From contig JAJYTI010000094.1 of assembly GCA_021793135.1 (NCBI GenBank), positions 1 to 8,512 on the forward strand: 8,512 bases of DNA. Direction: 5' to 3'. The DNA is from Bacteroidota bacterium (GTDB lineage: Bacteria > Bacteroidota > Bacteroidia > Flavobacteriales > Flavobacteriaceae). Under the pieces are notes generated by a model. The model was not told the DNA's origin and did no database searches. It saw nothing but the letters and a program-made list of their open reading frames with translations. The position numbers were made by a program, and so were the translations under genes. How positions within the stretch are numbered: the stretch's first letter is position 1; every line of letters begins with the position of its first letter. Below, piece by piece: positions 1 through 7,170 of the stretch.

Positions 1-1160
1 AATAATGGCAACCAACTACGTAGTTTTTCGATTGTTTTTTCAGGCACTTCGGTATCAAAAGAAAAACCTCTTGGGACATATCCTCCAGAATCGGATTCGA
101 TTGCGAAAAGATGATATTCACTATTTTTCTTCACATTCTCAGCGTATGTTCTACCTCCCATAAGTCCATTCTCTTCGTTTGCAAAAAGTACAGCTCTAAT
201 CGTTCTGTTAGGAGTATAATTCAAGCTTTTAAATATTTCCATAACTTCCATAGACTGTACTATTCCTGCCCCATCATCATGTGCTCCCTCACCTACATCC
301 CATGAATCTAAATGACCACCTACTAACAATATTTCATTGGGATGTGTTTTCCCACGAATTTCTCCAATAACATTGTAAGTAAGAACAGCATCATGAATCT
401 CACAGTTTTGTTTAAAAAAGAAAGAAACTTTCTCTTCTTCTTTCAATAACGCACTTAAACGATTGGCTGTGTTTGTACTAATTGTTGCAGCAGGTATATA
501 TTGTTCTGGCAATAAATCCCCATAACCTGTAGATCCTGTATGAATCACATCGTCCTGTCTTAACGTCATAGAGCGTACAATTGCCCCAACTGCTCCATAT
601 TCAGCCGCTACTCTAGGACCAGCAAAACGTTGGTCGGCAGCCTCACCATAGGCATTAAAAGTATTGATAAGATTAGGGTTCATTGGACGATTAAAAAACA
701 CTATTTTACCAGATACTTTTTCTTTTCCTAATTTGGTAATTTCTTCTAAACTATTTACTTCTATAACTTCTGCTTGAATTCCTGTATTTGGCGTAGCAAT
801 AGAACCACCTAGTGCTAGAATATCTACCTCTATTTTGTTGTTTTTAGATAAGATATAAGCCTCTTCTTTCTCTCCTCTAGTCCATTTAGGTGCCATTACA
901 GGTTCTAACCAAACACTATCCAGACCTAGTTTCTCCATTTCGTGTTTGGTATAACTTACCATTTCATCTAATTCTGGAGAGCCAGTTAACCTTGCTCCAA
1001 TATTTTTTGTAATATGAGTAAGCCAATCATAACTTTTACCATAGGTTAAAGCATGTTCATGAATTGCTTTAATCATATCGGAATCTTCTTGTTTTTGAAT
1101 AGATTGCGAATGAAGTACTATAGTACTCAAAAAAGTAATGACAAATAGTTTTATTTTCAT
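1..1160 (-). CDS. Secreted M28-family zinc metallopeptidase, carboxypeptidase Q-like (C-terminus off the left edge)
   Basis: The first 386 codons are present and the rest lies beyond position 1. The ATG at 1158-1160 is the first start after an in-frame TAA at 1176-1178. Residues 1-19 form a signal peptide (Lys-rich start, hydrophobic core, LHSQS near the cleavage site), so the enzyme is exported. Metal-site motifs of the M28 fold are visible: GGHLDSWDVG at 281-290 (His283), HDDGAG at 294-299 (bridging Asp295), NEENG at 328-332 (general base Glu329, ligand Glu330) and ESDSGG at 355-360 (Asp357). The final His ligand should lie in the missing part. Residues of about 100-240, ahead of the catalytic motifs, look like the protease-associated insert seen in carboxypeptidase Q. 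By family, it should cleave N-terminal amino acids or dipeptides using two zinc ions; the actual substrate cannot be told. It follows the PPK2 operon in the same direction but is separated by a terminator. Confidence 0.9.
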   Translation of the reverse strand, partial: MKIKLFVITFLSTIVLHSQSIQKQEDSDMIKAIHEHALTYGKSYDWLTHITKNIGARLTGSPELDEMVSYTKHEMEKLGLDSVWLEPVMAPKWTRGEKEEAYILSKNNKIEVDILALGGSIATPNTGIQAEVIEVNSLEEITKLGKEKVSGKIVFFNRPMNPNLINTFNAYGEAADQRFAGPRVAAEYGAVGAIVRSMTLRQDDVIHTGSTGYGDLLPEQYIPAATISTNTANRLSALLKEEEKVSFFFKQNCEIHDAVLTYNVIGEIRGKTHPNEILLVGGHLDSWDVGEGAHDDGAGIVQSMEVMEIFKSLNYTPNRTIRAVLFANEENGLMGGRTYAENVKKNSEYHLFAIESDSGGYVPRGFSFDTEVPEKTIEKLRSWLPL

Positions 1161-1517
1161 AACACCTAAAATGAATTAATTGTAAACGTTTTTATCGTAT
1201 TTATATTCTTATTTTAAAAACAAGAAACTTCCTCTACTACGAATATAAATATTTTGAAAGTTCTAATGGGTTATTTATACCTAGAACATATATAACAAAA
1301 AAACACCCAACAATCTTAGAAGAGATTCTTGAGTGTTTTCATCTATCAAATTGTTTTTTTATTTATAATAATTCGAGAAGGTGAATAAATCAAATTAAAT
1401 GAGTGAAAAATTCAGCCTCTTATAACAAATAACAGCGCATCAAACATAGACAAATCCAACATTACTATTAAAAAGCATCATAAACAAAACACGAAAGCTC
1501 TTAATTCTAGAAACAAG
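1161..1517. other. Gene-free spacer between the peptidase and PPK2 genes
   Basis: This 357 bp stretch is very A/T-rich and holds no ORF of convincing length on either strand. Its only clear structure is the minus-strand terminator at 1300-1339. The part at 1340-1517 would be a long 3' tail on the PPK2 transcript. The part at 1161-1299 should carry the promoter and leader of the peptidase gene, but I found no TAnnTTTG element there. A lone minus-strand TATGTTTG (plus strand 1441-1448) sits in the tail without a properly spaced -33 TTG. Confidence 0.6.
1300..1339 (-). terminator. Rho-independent terminator of the ABC-regulator-PPK2 operon
   Basis: Arms 1300-1316 and 1323-1339 pair over 17 positions around a 6-base loop. 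Read on the minus strand there are 15 Watson-Crick pairs, one G-U pair and one G-G mismatch, and a run of T (1303-1297) follows. Read on the plus strand the G-U becomes an A-C mismatch and no clean T-run follows, so the orientation is minus. It lies about 180 bases after the PPK2 stop and about 140 bases before the peptidase start, so it should separate the two units. Confidence 0.75.
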
Positions 1518-2393
1518 TCACTTTTCTTCTTTAAGCTTTATACGATATCTCTTCAATTCTTCTATATGTTTTTTACTCAATTCTGGCTTTTGAATATCAC
1601 TAAACATCCGTAATCTTTTTAAAAGAATAGAAGCAACTAACGCACGTGCCGTTTGTTTGCAATCTGCAGGAATCACATACCATGGTGCATATTCTGTGGA
1701 AGTTTTATTTATAGCTTCCTGATAATATTTCTGATACTCTTCCCAGTATTGACGTTCTATTACATCGTTTGGAGAAAACTTCCAATTGTGTTTTGGTTTA
1801 TCTAATCTTCTTAGAAGTCTCTTTTTTTGTTCCTCTTTAGAAAGATGTAAATAGAATTTAAAAATAATGGTCCCATTTTGAGAGATATGTTTCTCAAAGT
1901 TTCTAATCTGCTCATATCTATCTTCCCAAAAATCACTATCTATATCTTCTACCGTTTCAATATGAGGTAGGTTTTCTTGAAGGATTATTTCTGGGTGCAC
2001 TCTAGACACTAATACATTTTCGTAATAAGTTCTATTAAAAACAGTAAACATTCCATTTTGTGGCAGAGCGATATAATGTCTCCATAAATAATCATGTTTT
2101 CTTTCTTTATCGGAGGGCACTTTAAAACTATGCACCTGAATTCCAGAAGCATTAAATCGATTAAAAAGCTCACGAATCAAGCTATCTTTCCCAGCAGTAT
2201 CCATTCCTTGTATGCAAACCAGCACAGAGTATTTGCCATAAGCATATAACTTTTCCTGTAGTTTTGCCAAGGCTTTACGCGTAACCTTTAAATGTTTTTT
2301 AGCATCTTTTTTATCGATGTCCAAACGCGTAGGCAACACGGATAAATCTGTTGAACTAGTTATTTTAAAATTTTTTAAACTAACTGGATCCAT
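1518..2393 (-). CDS. ppk2: PPK2-family polyphosphate kinase (polyphosphate:nucleotide phosphotransferase)
   Basis: The 291-residue product is full length for a single-domain PPK2. The P-loop is GMDTAGKDS at 63-71, followed by the Walker B-like block FNRTYYENVLVSRVH at 119-133. A lid segment starts at RRLDKPKHNWKFSPND (195-210), whose Arg/Lys residues contact polyphosphate and nucleotide in this family. There is no signal peptide, so it is cytoplasmic. PPK2 enzymes move phosphate between polyphosphate and nucleotides. The FNR-x-x-YE-x-VLV-x-RVH form resembles class III enzymes, which can act on both AMP and ADP (the Cytophaga hutchinsonii type), but that class call is from motif memory. The ATG at 2391-2393 lies 9 bp after the response-regulator stop, so the gene is probably last in a four-gene operon. 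The C-terminal tail (from about 270) is rich in Lys and Glu. Confidence 0.93.
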   Translation of the reverse strand: MDPVSLKNFKITSSTDLSVLPTRLDIDKKDAKKHLKVTRKALAKLQEKLYAYGKYSVLVCIQGMDTAGKDSLIRELFNRFNASGIQVHSFKVPSDKERKHDYLWRHYIALPQNGMFTVFNRTYYENVLVSRVHPEIILQENLPHIETVEDIDSDFWEDRYEQIRNFEKHISQNGTIIFKFYLHLSKEEQKKRLLRRLDKPKHNWKFSPNDVIERQYWEEYQKYYQEAINKTSTEYAPWYVIPADCKQTARALVASILLKRLRMFSDIQKPELSKKHIEELKRYRIKLKEEK

Positions 2394-2402
2394 TCTAAAA
2401 TT

Positions 2403-3566
2403 TTATTTATTTGCAAATTGATTTACATCCGAAAGGCTAATTGTGTCTTCTCCTAAGATTAATAATCTTTCGATTACATTACGAAGTTCTCGAATGTTTC
2501 CAGTCCAGTCATATTTTTTAAGCTTATCTATAGCTTCCTTAGAAAACTCTTTGGATACCATTCCTTGTTGCTCACTAATTTGTTTTGTAAAATGATCTAT
2601 AAGTAATGGAATATCTTCTCGTCTATCATTTAAAGCAGGGACTTCAATTAGAATTACTGCTAATCTATGGTATAAATCCTCTCTGAACCTACCTTCTTCT
2701 ATTTCTTTCTTTAGGTCCTTATTTGTTGCTGCAAGAACACGCACATCTACCTTTATATTTTTATCGCTTCCTACACGTTGAATTTGATTTTCTTGCAGTG
2801 CACGAAGTACTTTAGATTGTGCCGATAAGCTCATGTCGCCAATCTCGTCAAGAAATAGCGTTCCACCATTGGCGGCTTCAAATTTTCCCTCTCTATTTGT
2901 ATTTGCAGATGTAAATGCACCTTTTACATGTCCAAATAATTCACTTTCTATAAGTTCTGCAGGTATGGCAGCACAGTTTACCTCTATCATTGGAGCTTTA
3001 TTTCTTTCACTCTTTTCATGAATCCAGTGAGCTACTAGCTCTTTACCTGTACCATTACCACCTGTGATAAGCACACGAGCTTCGGTAGGTGCAACCTTAT
3101 CGATCATCTCTTTTATTTTCAAGATAGGATCGGATTCCCCTATCATCGTATACTTCTTACTTACTTTTCGTTTTAGTCGTTTATTTTCTTGTACAAGATG
3201 CTTTCGATCCAATGCCATTCTTACTGTATGTAGAAGTCGGTTTAAATCTGGTGGTTTAGAAATATAATCAAAAGCTCCTAAGCGCATAGTTTGTACAGCT
3301 GTTTCTAAATCTCCATGTCCAGAAATCATAACAAAATGAGTGTCTGGACTAAGCTCTTTACCTTTCTCTAGAACCTCTATTCCATCCATTTTAGGCATTT
3401 TGATATCGCAAAGAACTAGGTCTATACTTTCTTTTTGTAAAATCTCTAAACCTTTTATTCCATCCTCGGCGTCGAATATTTGGTGTTTTGGAAATTCTTC
3501 TGATAGAATATTATGCAACACTCTTCGAATCGCCGCCTCATCTTCTATAATCAGTATTTTTGACAT
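2403..3566 (-). CDS. NtrC-type sigma-54 response regulator lacking the C-terminal HTH, with GAFTSA loop
   Basis: This 387-residue protein has a receiver domain (1-120: acidic pair Glu8/Asp9, phospho-acceptor Asp54 in LCDIKMPKMDG, Lys104 in YISKPP), a charged linker (about 121-140), and an AAA+ domain (about 141-370). AAA+ motifs are Walker A GGNGTGKE at 169-176 (usual form GESGTGKE), Walker B GTLFLDE at 235-241, sensor I near ATNKDL 280-285, the arginine region FREDLYHRL 294-302, and sensor II GNIRELRN 356-363. The sigma-54 contact loop reads GAFTSA at 216-221, with Ser in place of the second Gly. The protein stops 24 residues after sensor II, too soon for the Fis-type helix-turn-helix. The next gene begins 9 bp later and shows no HTH remnant, so this is not an obvious frameshift. 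No histidine kinase is nearby. It should activate sigma-54 RNA polymerase when phosphorylated, but how it picks promoters is unclear. Helicobacter pylori FlgR is a known regulator of this class without a DNA-binding domain. Confidence 0.93.
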   Translation of the reverse strand: MSKILIIEDEAAIRRVLHNILSEEFPKHQIFDAEDGIKGLEILQKESIDLVLCDIKMPKMDGIEVLEKGKELSPDTHFVMISGHGDLETAVQTMRLGAFDYISKPPDLNRLLHTVRMALDRKHLVQENKRLKRKVSKKYTMIGESDPILKIKEMIDKVAPTEARVLITGGNGTGKELVAHWIHEKSERNKAPMIEVNCAAIPAELIESELFGHVKGAFTSANTNREGKFEAANGGTLFLDEIGDMSLSAQSKVLRALQENQIQRVGSDKNIKVDVRVLAATNKDLKKEIEEGRFREDLYHRLAVILIEVPALNDRREDIPLLIDHFTKQISEQQGMVSKEFSKEAIDKLKKYDWTGNIRELRNVIERLLILGEDTISLSDVNQFANK

Positions 3567-3617
3567 AAATTATATTAATTTTTTTACTTGGTTGTCTCTT
3601 GCATTTACTTGATAAAA

Positions 3618-4916
3618 CTAGTATTTCATCCACTTCAATAAATCCTTGTAAGAAGGTTTTTTTCCATATACAAGAATTCCTACTCTATAAATTTTTGCCG
3701 CAAACCACAAGACAAGTATAAATGTACCAAATAAAATAAAGACCGACAGCAGCTGTGCCCAAATTGGAACTCCAAACGGAATTCGCATTAGCATTACCAC
3801 TGGAGATGTAAATGGTATGTAAGAAAATATTTTTGAAATAACACCATGCGGCTCTTCGATAACAGTAAAGAATCCTACATAAACCGAAATCATTAATGGC
3901 ATTAATATGGGCATCATAAATTGTTGCGAATCTGCATCATTATCTACCGCAGCACCAATGGCAGCATATAAAGAGGCATAAAGTAAATACCCACCAATAA
4001 AAAAGAACAAGAACATAACAAACAAATTCAATAATGGTAGTTGTTGTATTTCTGCTATACCTATTTGAATTACATCTGCAAATTGACTTGCTTGTTCTAT
4101 GCTCATTTCGGATTGCATTGGAGTTGATTCTACCCCAAATACACTACTAGCAACACCTCCTAAAACAACCAAAAGAATAACCCAAATAGCAAATTGCGTA
4201 ATTCCAGCTAAAGCCGTTCCAAATACTTTACCTAAAAGCAACTTCATAGGTGACACCGAGGAAACTATTACTTCGATAATTCTACTAGACTTCTCTTCGA
4301 TTACACTACGCATAATCATATTTCCGTAGATAATGATAAACATAAAGAGTAAATATCCAGCCAAACCTCCAAATGCGAGTTTTAAGGTTGACGCTAGCTT
4401 TGAGCTTTCTTGCCCTTTAAAACTTTCCAACCGGACATTTACATCTATTTGCAAAGAAGCCAAGTAATCGGCATCTAGGCCTTCTTCTTGAATCTTTAAT
4501 AAATTGATCTTGTTTTCAATTACTCTTTCTATTTGTTCGATTACAGATAGAGATGGTGTGCCTTCTGAATAGAATTCTACTTTTCTGCTTAAGTCTTCTA
4601 AATTTTCAGATTTAGGTATATAAAGCAAACCATATAAATCAGACTCTTCGGTAAGCGTTTTGGCTTCAGATAAATCTACATCGGTTAAGAAAGTATATTT
4701 ATATCGTTCTGTACTAACCAATTCGCTTTTAAACAAATTACTTTCGTCCAGAATATTTATATGTCTTTCTGTATCACTGTTTTTATATGATAGGAAACCA
4801 ACCAAAGCAGCCATACCTATCATTAACAAAGGACTTAAAAAGGTCATTATAACAAATGCCTTATTTCGGACTCTGTTTATATACTCTCTTTTAGTTACTA
4901 ATAATAAGTGATTCAT
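3618..4916 (-). CDS. ABC-2 type exporter permease, NatB-like
   Basis: The 432-residue protein has one membrane segment at about 20-43, a large extracytoplasmic domain (about 44-178), and then about five more segments near 180-202, 232-260, 296-322, 333-353 and 385-410. This one-plus-five plan with a large first loop is typical of the NatB/YhaP group of ABC-2 permeases. The block IEEKSSRIIEVIVSSVSP at 206-223, just after the second segment, is a hallmark of that group and lies on the cytoplasmic side where the ATPase docks. The start is 5 bp after the stop of the ATPase gene, so the two are almost certainly cotranscribed and form one transporter. Bacillus subtilis NatAB exports sodium, but the substrate cannot be inferred here from sequence. 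The extracytoplasmic domain shows no feature I recognise. Confidence 0.9.
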   Translation of the reverse strand: MNHLLLVTKREYINRVRNKAFVIMTFLSPLLMIGMAALVGFLSYKNSDTERHINILDESNLFKSELVSTERYKYTFLTDVDLSEAKTLTEESDLYGLLYIPKSENLEDLSRKVEFYSEGTPSLSVIEQIERVIENKINLLKIQEEGLDADYLASLQIDVNVRLESFKGQESSKLASTLKLAFGGLAGYLLFMFIIIYGNMIMRSVIEEKSSRIIEVIVSSVSPMKLLLGKVFGTALAGITQFAIWVILLVVLGGVASSVFGVESTPMQSEMSIEQASQFADVIQIGIAEIQQLPLLNLFVMFLFFFIGGYLLYASLYAAIGAAVDNDADSQQFMMPILMPLMISVYVGFFTVIEEPHGVISKIFSYIPFTSPVVMLMRIPFGVPIWAQLLSVFILFGTFILVLWFAAKIYRVGILVYGKKPSYKDLLKWMKY

Positions 4917-4921
4917 AATAC

Positions 4922-5845
4922 TTAATTATTTTTTACAGTTTGAATAAAGATGTCGCTTGCCGATGGAATCACTTCTTCAAAGTGTGTTATTCTTCCTAAT
5001 TGACTCACAAAAGATAGCAACTCATTGGTATTTCCTTCTCCTAATTGGATTTCTAATTTTAATTCTTCGTCTATACTTTTAAAATCGGTTATAGTCGTTG
5101 TGTAAGATTGTTCTATAATTTCTTTCGCATGCGATGGATTATCTGTTAGAAGTCCTAAACGGAAAGTATTGGTTCTAAAGTTTCGTTTAATATCAATTAG
5201 CTTTCCTTGTAAAATGCATCTAGATTTATTGATTAAAGCAATATACTCACACAACTCTTCTACCGATTCCATACGGTGTGTAGAGAAAATTATGGTTGCT
5301 CCTTTATTGCTCAATTCTAGAATTTCATCCCGAATTACCTGTGCGTTTATTGGGTCAAAACCACTAAATGGTTCATCAAAAATCAATAATTTTGGTTCAT
5401 GTACAACAGTGACTATAAATTGAACCTTTTGTGCCATTCCTTTGGAAAGTTCTTGTATTTTTTTATCCCACCATTCAGCGATTCCAAGTTTTTTAAACCA
5501 AAACTTAAGCTTCTCAATGGCTACTGATTTCTCCATGCCCTTAAGTTGTGCCAAATACACAGCTTGCTCTCCAACTTTCATAGATTTATATAAGCCACGT
5601 TCTTCTGGCATATAACCAATATCTTGAATGTGTAGTTTTTTTAAGGGTTGGTTATCAAACAACACCTCTCCTGTATCGGGAAGGATAATCTGATTAACGA
5701 TGCGAAGCAAAGACGTTTTTCCAGCACCATTAGGCCCTAACAATCCAAACACGCTACCTTCTGGAACTTGTAAGCTCACATTATTTAGTGCTTGATGTTC
5801 GCCATAGGATTTGGATATATTTTTAATATCTAGAATAGGATTCAT
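4922..5845 (-). CDS. ABC transporter ATP-binding protein, NatA-like, with C-terminal DUF4162-type domain
   Basis: The 307-residue protein is a single nucleotide-binding domain plus a C-terminal extension. Motifs in order are Walker A GPNGAGKTS at 37-45, a Q-loop region reading GYMPEERGLY at 77-86 (Glu where Gln is usual), signature ELSKGMAQK at 132-140 in place of LSGGQ, Walker B LLIFDEP at 153-159 followed by the D-loop SGFDP, and the switch His190 in FSTHR. The non-standard Q-loop and signature are typical of the NatA/YhaQ group rather than signs of decay. Residues of about 215-303 match the small C-terminal domain found in this group. It powers the permease encoded 5 bp downstream. It is the first gene of the probable four-gene operon; its 136 bp upstream region follows the dnaJ terminator and has only a poor promoter candidate. 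Confidence 0.93.
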   Translation of the reverse strand: MNPILDIKNISKSYGEHQALNNVSLQVPEGSVFGLLGPNGAGKTSLLRIVNQIILPDTGEVLFDNQPLKKLHIQDIGYMPEERGLYKSMKVGEQAVYLAQLKGMEKSVAIEKLKFWFKKLGIAEWWDKKIQELSKGMAQKVQFIVTVVHEPKLLIFDEPFSGFDPINAQVIRDEILELSNKGATIIFSTHRMESVEELCEYIALINKSRCILQGKLIDIKRNFRTNTFRLGLLTDNPSHAKEIIEQSYTTTITDFKSIDEELKLEIQLGEGNTNELLSFVSQLGRITHFEEVIPSASDIFIQTVKNN

Positions 5846-5981
5846 ATAATTTATCTAGTAAGAGTTTTAATTTAATTTTTAATGGATTATTCATAAGCAA
5901 TTATGCTGTATGCAAGGTATTACAAAGTAACATAGAAAAGTTATTTTTAGATGTATTTTACATGAATTTTCATCACAAAAT

Positions 5982-6021
5982 AAAAACCCCAATAACTAAA
6001 TGCTAAGTTATTGGGATTTTT
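5982..6021 (-). terminator. Rho-independent terminator of grpE-dnaJ
   Basis: Arms 5982-5997 and 6006-6021 pair over 16 positions around an 8-base loop. On the minus strand all positions pair if one G-U pair is allowed, and the hairpin is followed by TTTTTATTTTG. It begins 22 bases after the dnaJ stop codon. On the plus strand the G-U becomes an A-C mismatch, and no plus-strand gene ends here, so its main job is to end the grpE-dnaJ transcript before the ABC operon. Confidence 0.88.
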
Positions 6022-6043
6022 ACATAATCAAAAAAACTATTAT

Positions 6044-7162
6044 TTATGAAAACATATCCTTTACGCGTTCAAAAAATGATTTTTCACTTTTATTTGGATT
6101 TGGCTTAAAGTGATCATCATCTCTCATTTTCTCGAAAAATTCGCGCTGTTCTTTACTTACTGTTTGTGGTGTCCACACATTTACGTGTACTAATAAATCT
6201 CCTTTACCATATCCATTTAAGTTAGGGATACCTTTATTTCGTAATCGTAATGTTTTACCACTTTGTATTCCTGATTCGATTTTTATACGCACTTTACCAT
6301 CTACCGTATCTATCTCTTGTGAGCTACCTAGTACTGCATCGGATAAGCTTATATATAAATCATAATGGATATTATCTCCTTCTCTGGTTAAAGTTTCGTG
6401 AGGAATTTCTTCTATAAGGACTAATAAGTCTCCTGGCACACCATTATTGCCTGGAGCATCATTTCCTTTTCCAGACATTTTCAGTTGCATTCCATCTACA
6501 ACACCAGCAGGAATCTTAATTGTTACCGTTTCTTCTATTTGCTTTAATCCTTGTGCATCTGTTCCTGGTTCACGTTTATCAATTACTTGCCCCGTTCCAC
6601 TACATGCTCCACAAGGTGCAGAAGTTTGCATTCTACCTAAAATAGTGTTCTGGATTCTCGTTACGTGACCAGTACCATTACAAGTAGAACAAGTTTTGTA
6701 TGTAGTCCCTTTTGCAACTACACGTCTTTTTAGTTTTATTTTTTTCTCAACGCCTTTAGTGATTTCTTCTAATGTTAGTTTCACTCTAACACGCATATTG
6801 GTTCCTTTGGCTCTTCGTGTACCTCTTTGTCCACCGAATCCACCACCAAAACCACCAAAGCCTCCACCAAAGATATCGCCAAACTGACTGAATATGTCAT
6901 CCATATTCATTCCACCACCACCAAAGCCTCCAGCTCCTCCTTGGAAAGCTTGGTGACCATATTGGTCGTAACGAGCTCTTTTTTCAGGATCGCTTAGCAC
7001 TTCATATGCTTCTGCTGCCTTTTTGAACTTCTCTTCGGCCTCTGCGTTATCTGGGTTCTTATCAGGGTGATATTTGATTGCTTTTTTACGGTAAGCTTTT
7101 TTAATATCACTTTCCGAAGCATCTTTTGACACCCCTAATATATCATAATAATCTTCCTTCAT
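6044..7162 (-). CDS. dnaJ: Chaperone DnaJ with a reduced zinc finger (two CxxCxGxG motifs)
   Basis: The 372-residue DnaJ (Hsp40) stimulates the ATPase of DnaK and delivers unfolded clients to it in the cytoplasm. The J domain is at 1-70 with the HPD motif at 32-34. It is followed by a Gly/Phe-rich linker (about 74-116) made of GGFGG-type repeats, whose DNA shows as repeated ccaccaaa-like units. Two beta-sandwich C-terminal domains follow, including IKIPAGVVDG near 215-224 and GKGDLLVHVNVWTP near 319-332. A canonical DnaJ has four CxxCxGxG motifs binding two zinc ions. Here there are only two, CSTCNGTG at 158-165 and CGACSGTG at 184-191. By flanking sequence and spacing they match canonical motifs 2 and 3, that is, the second zinc centre. 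The gene lies 8 bp after grpE and ends at a terminator. Recalled flavobacterial DnaJ proteins look similar, so this is probably lineage-typical and not damage. Confidence 0.97.
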   Translation of the reverse strand: MKEDYYDILGVSKDASESDIKKAYRKKAIKYHPDKNPDNAEAEEKFKKAAEAYEVLSDPEKRARYDQYGHQAFQGGAGGFGGGGMNMDDIFSQFGDIFGGGFGGFGGGFGGQRGTRRAKGTNMRVRVKLTLEEITKGVEKKIKLKRRVVAKGTTYKTCSTCNGTGHVTRIQNTILGRMQTSAPCGACSGTGQVIDKREPGTDAQGLKQIEETVTIKIPAGVVDGMQLKMSGKGNDAPGNNGVPGDLLVLIEEIPHETLTREGDNIHYDLYISLSDAVLGSSQEIDTVDGKVRIKIESGIQSGKTLRLRNKGIPNLNGYGKGDLLVHVNVWTPQTVSKEQREFFEKMRDDDHFKPNPNKSEKSFFERVKDMFS

Positions 7163-7170
7163 AATAATCT

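Noticed and set aside
111..305. Plus-strand open frame of 64 codons near the left edge
   Set aside because: It is antisense to the catalytic part of the M28 peptidase, whose metal-binding motifs establish the true reading frame.
2833..3612. Three plus-strand open frames opposite the response regulator
   Set aside because: All are antisense to well-supported AAA+ and receiver coding sequence and have no motif or promoter of their own.
5923..5930. Minus-strand TTACTTTG as a possible -7 element for the ABC operon
   Set aside because: It breaks the second position of TAnnTTTG and has no TTG at the right distance upstream.
6447..6887. Plus-strand open frames opposite dnaJ, including a Pro-rich one
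   Set aside because: They are antisense shadows of the zinc-finger and Gly-rich coding regions; the Pro-rich composition is simply the complement of Gly codons, and there is no promoter or family motif.
6838..6960. Repeated ccaccaaa-like units that could look like a tandem repeat
   Set aside because: They encode the Gly/Phe-rich linker of DnaJ and are explained by that protein's low-complexity composition.
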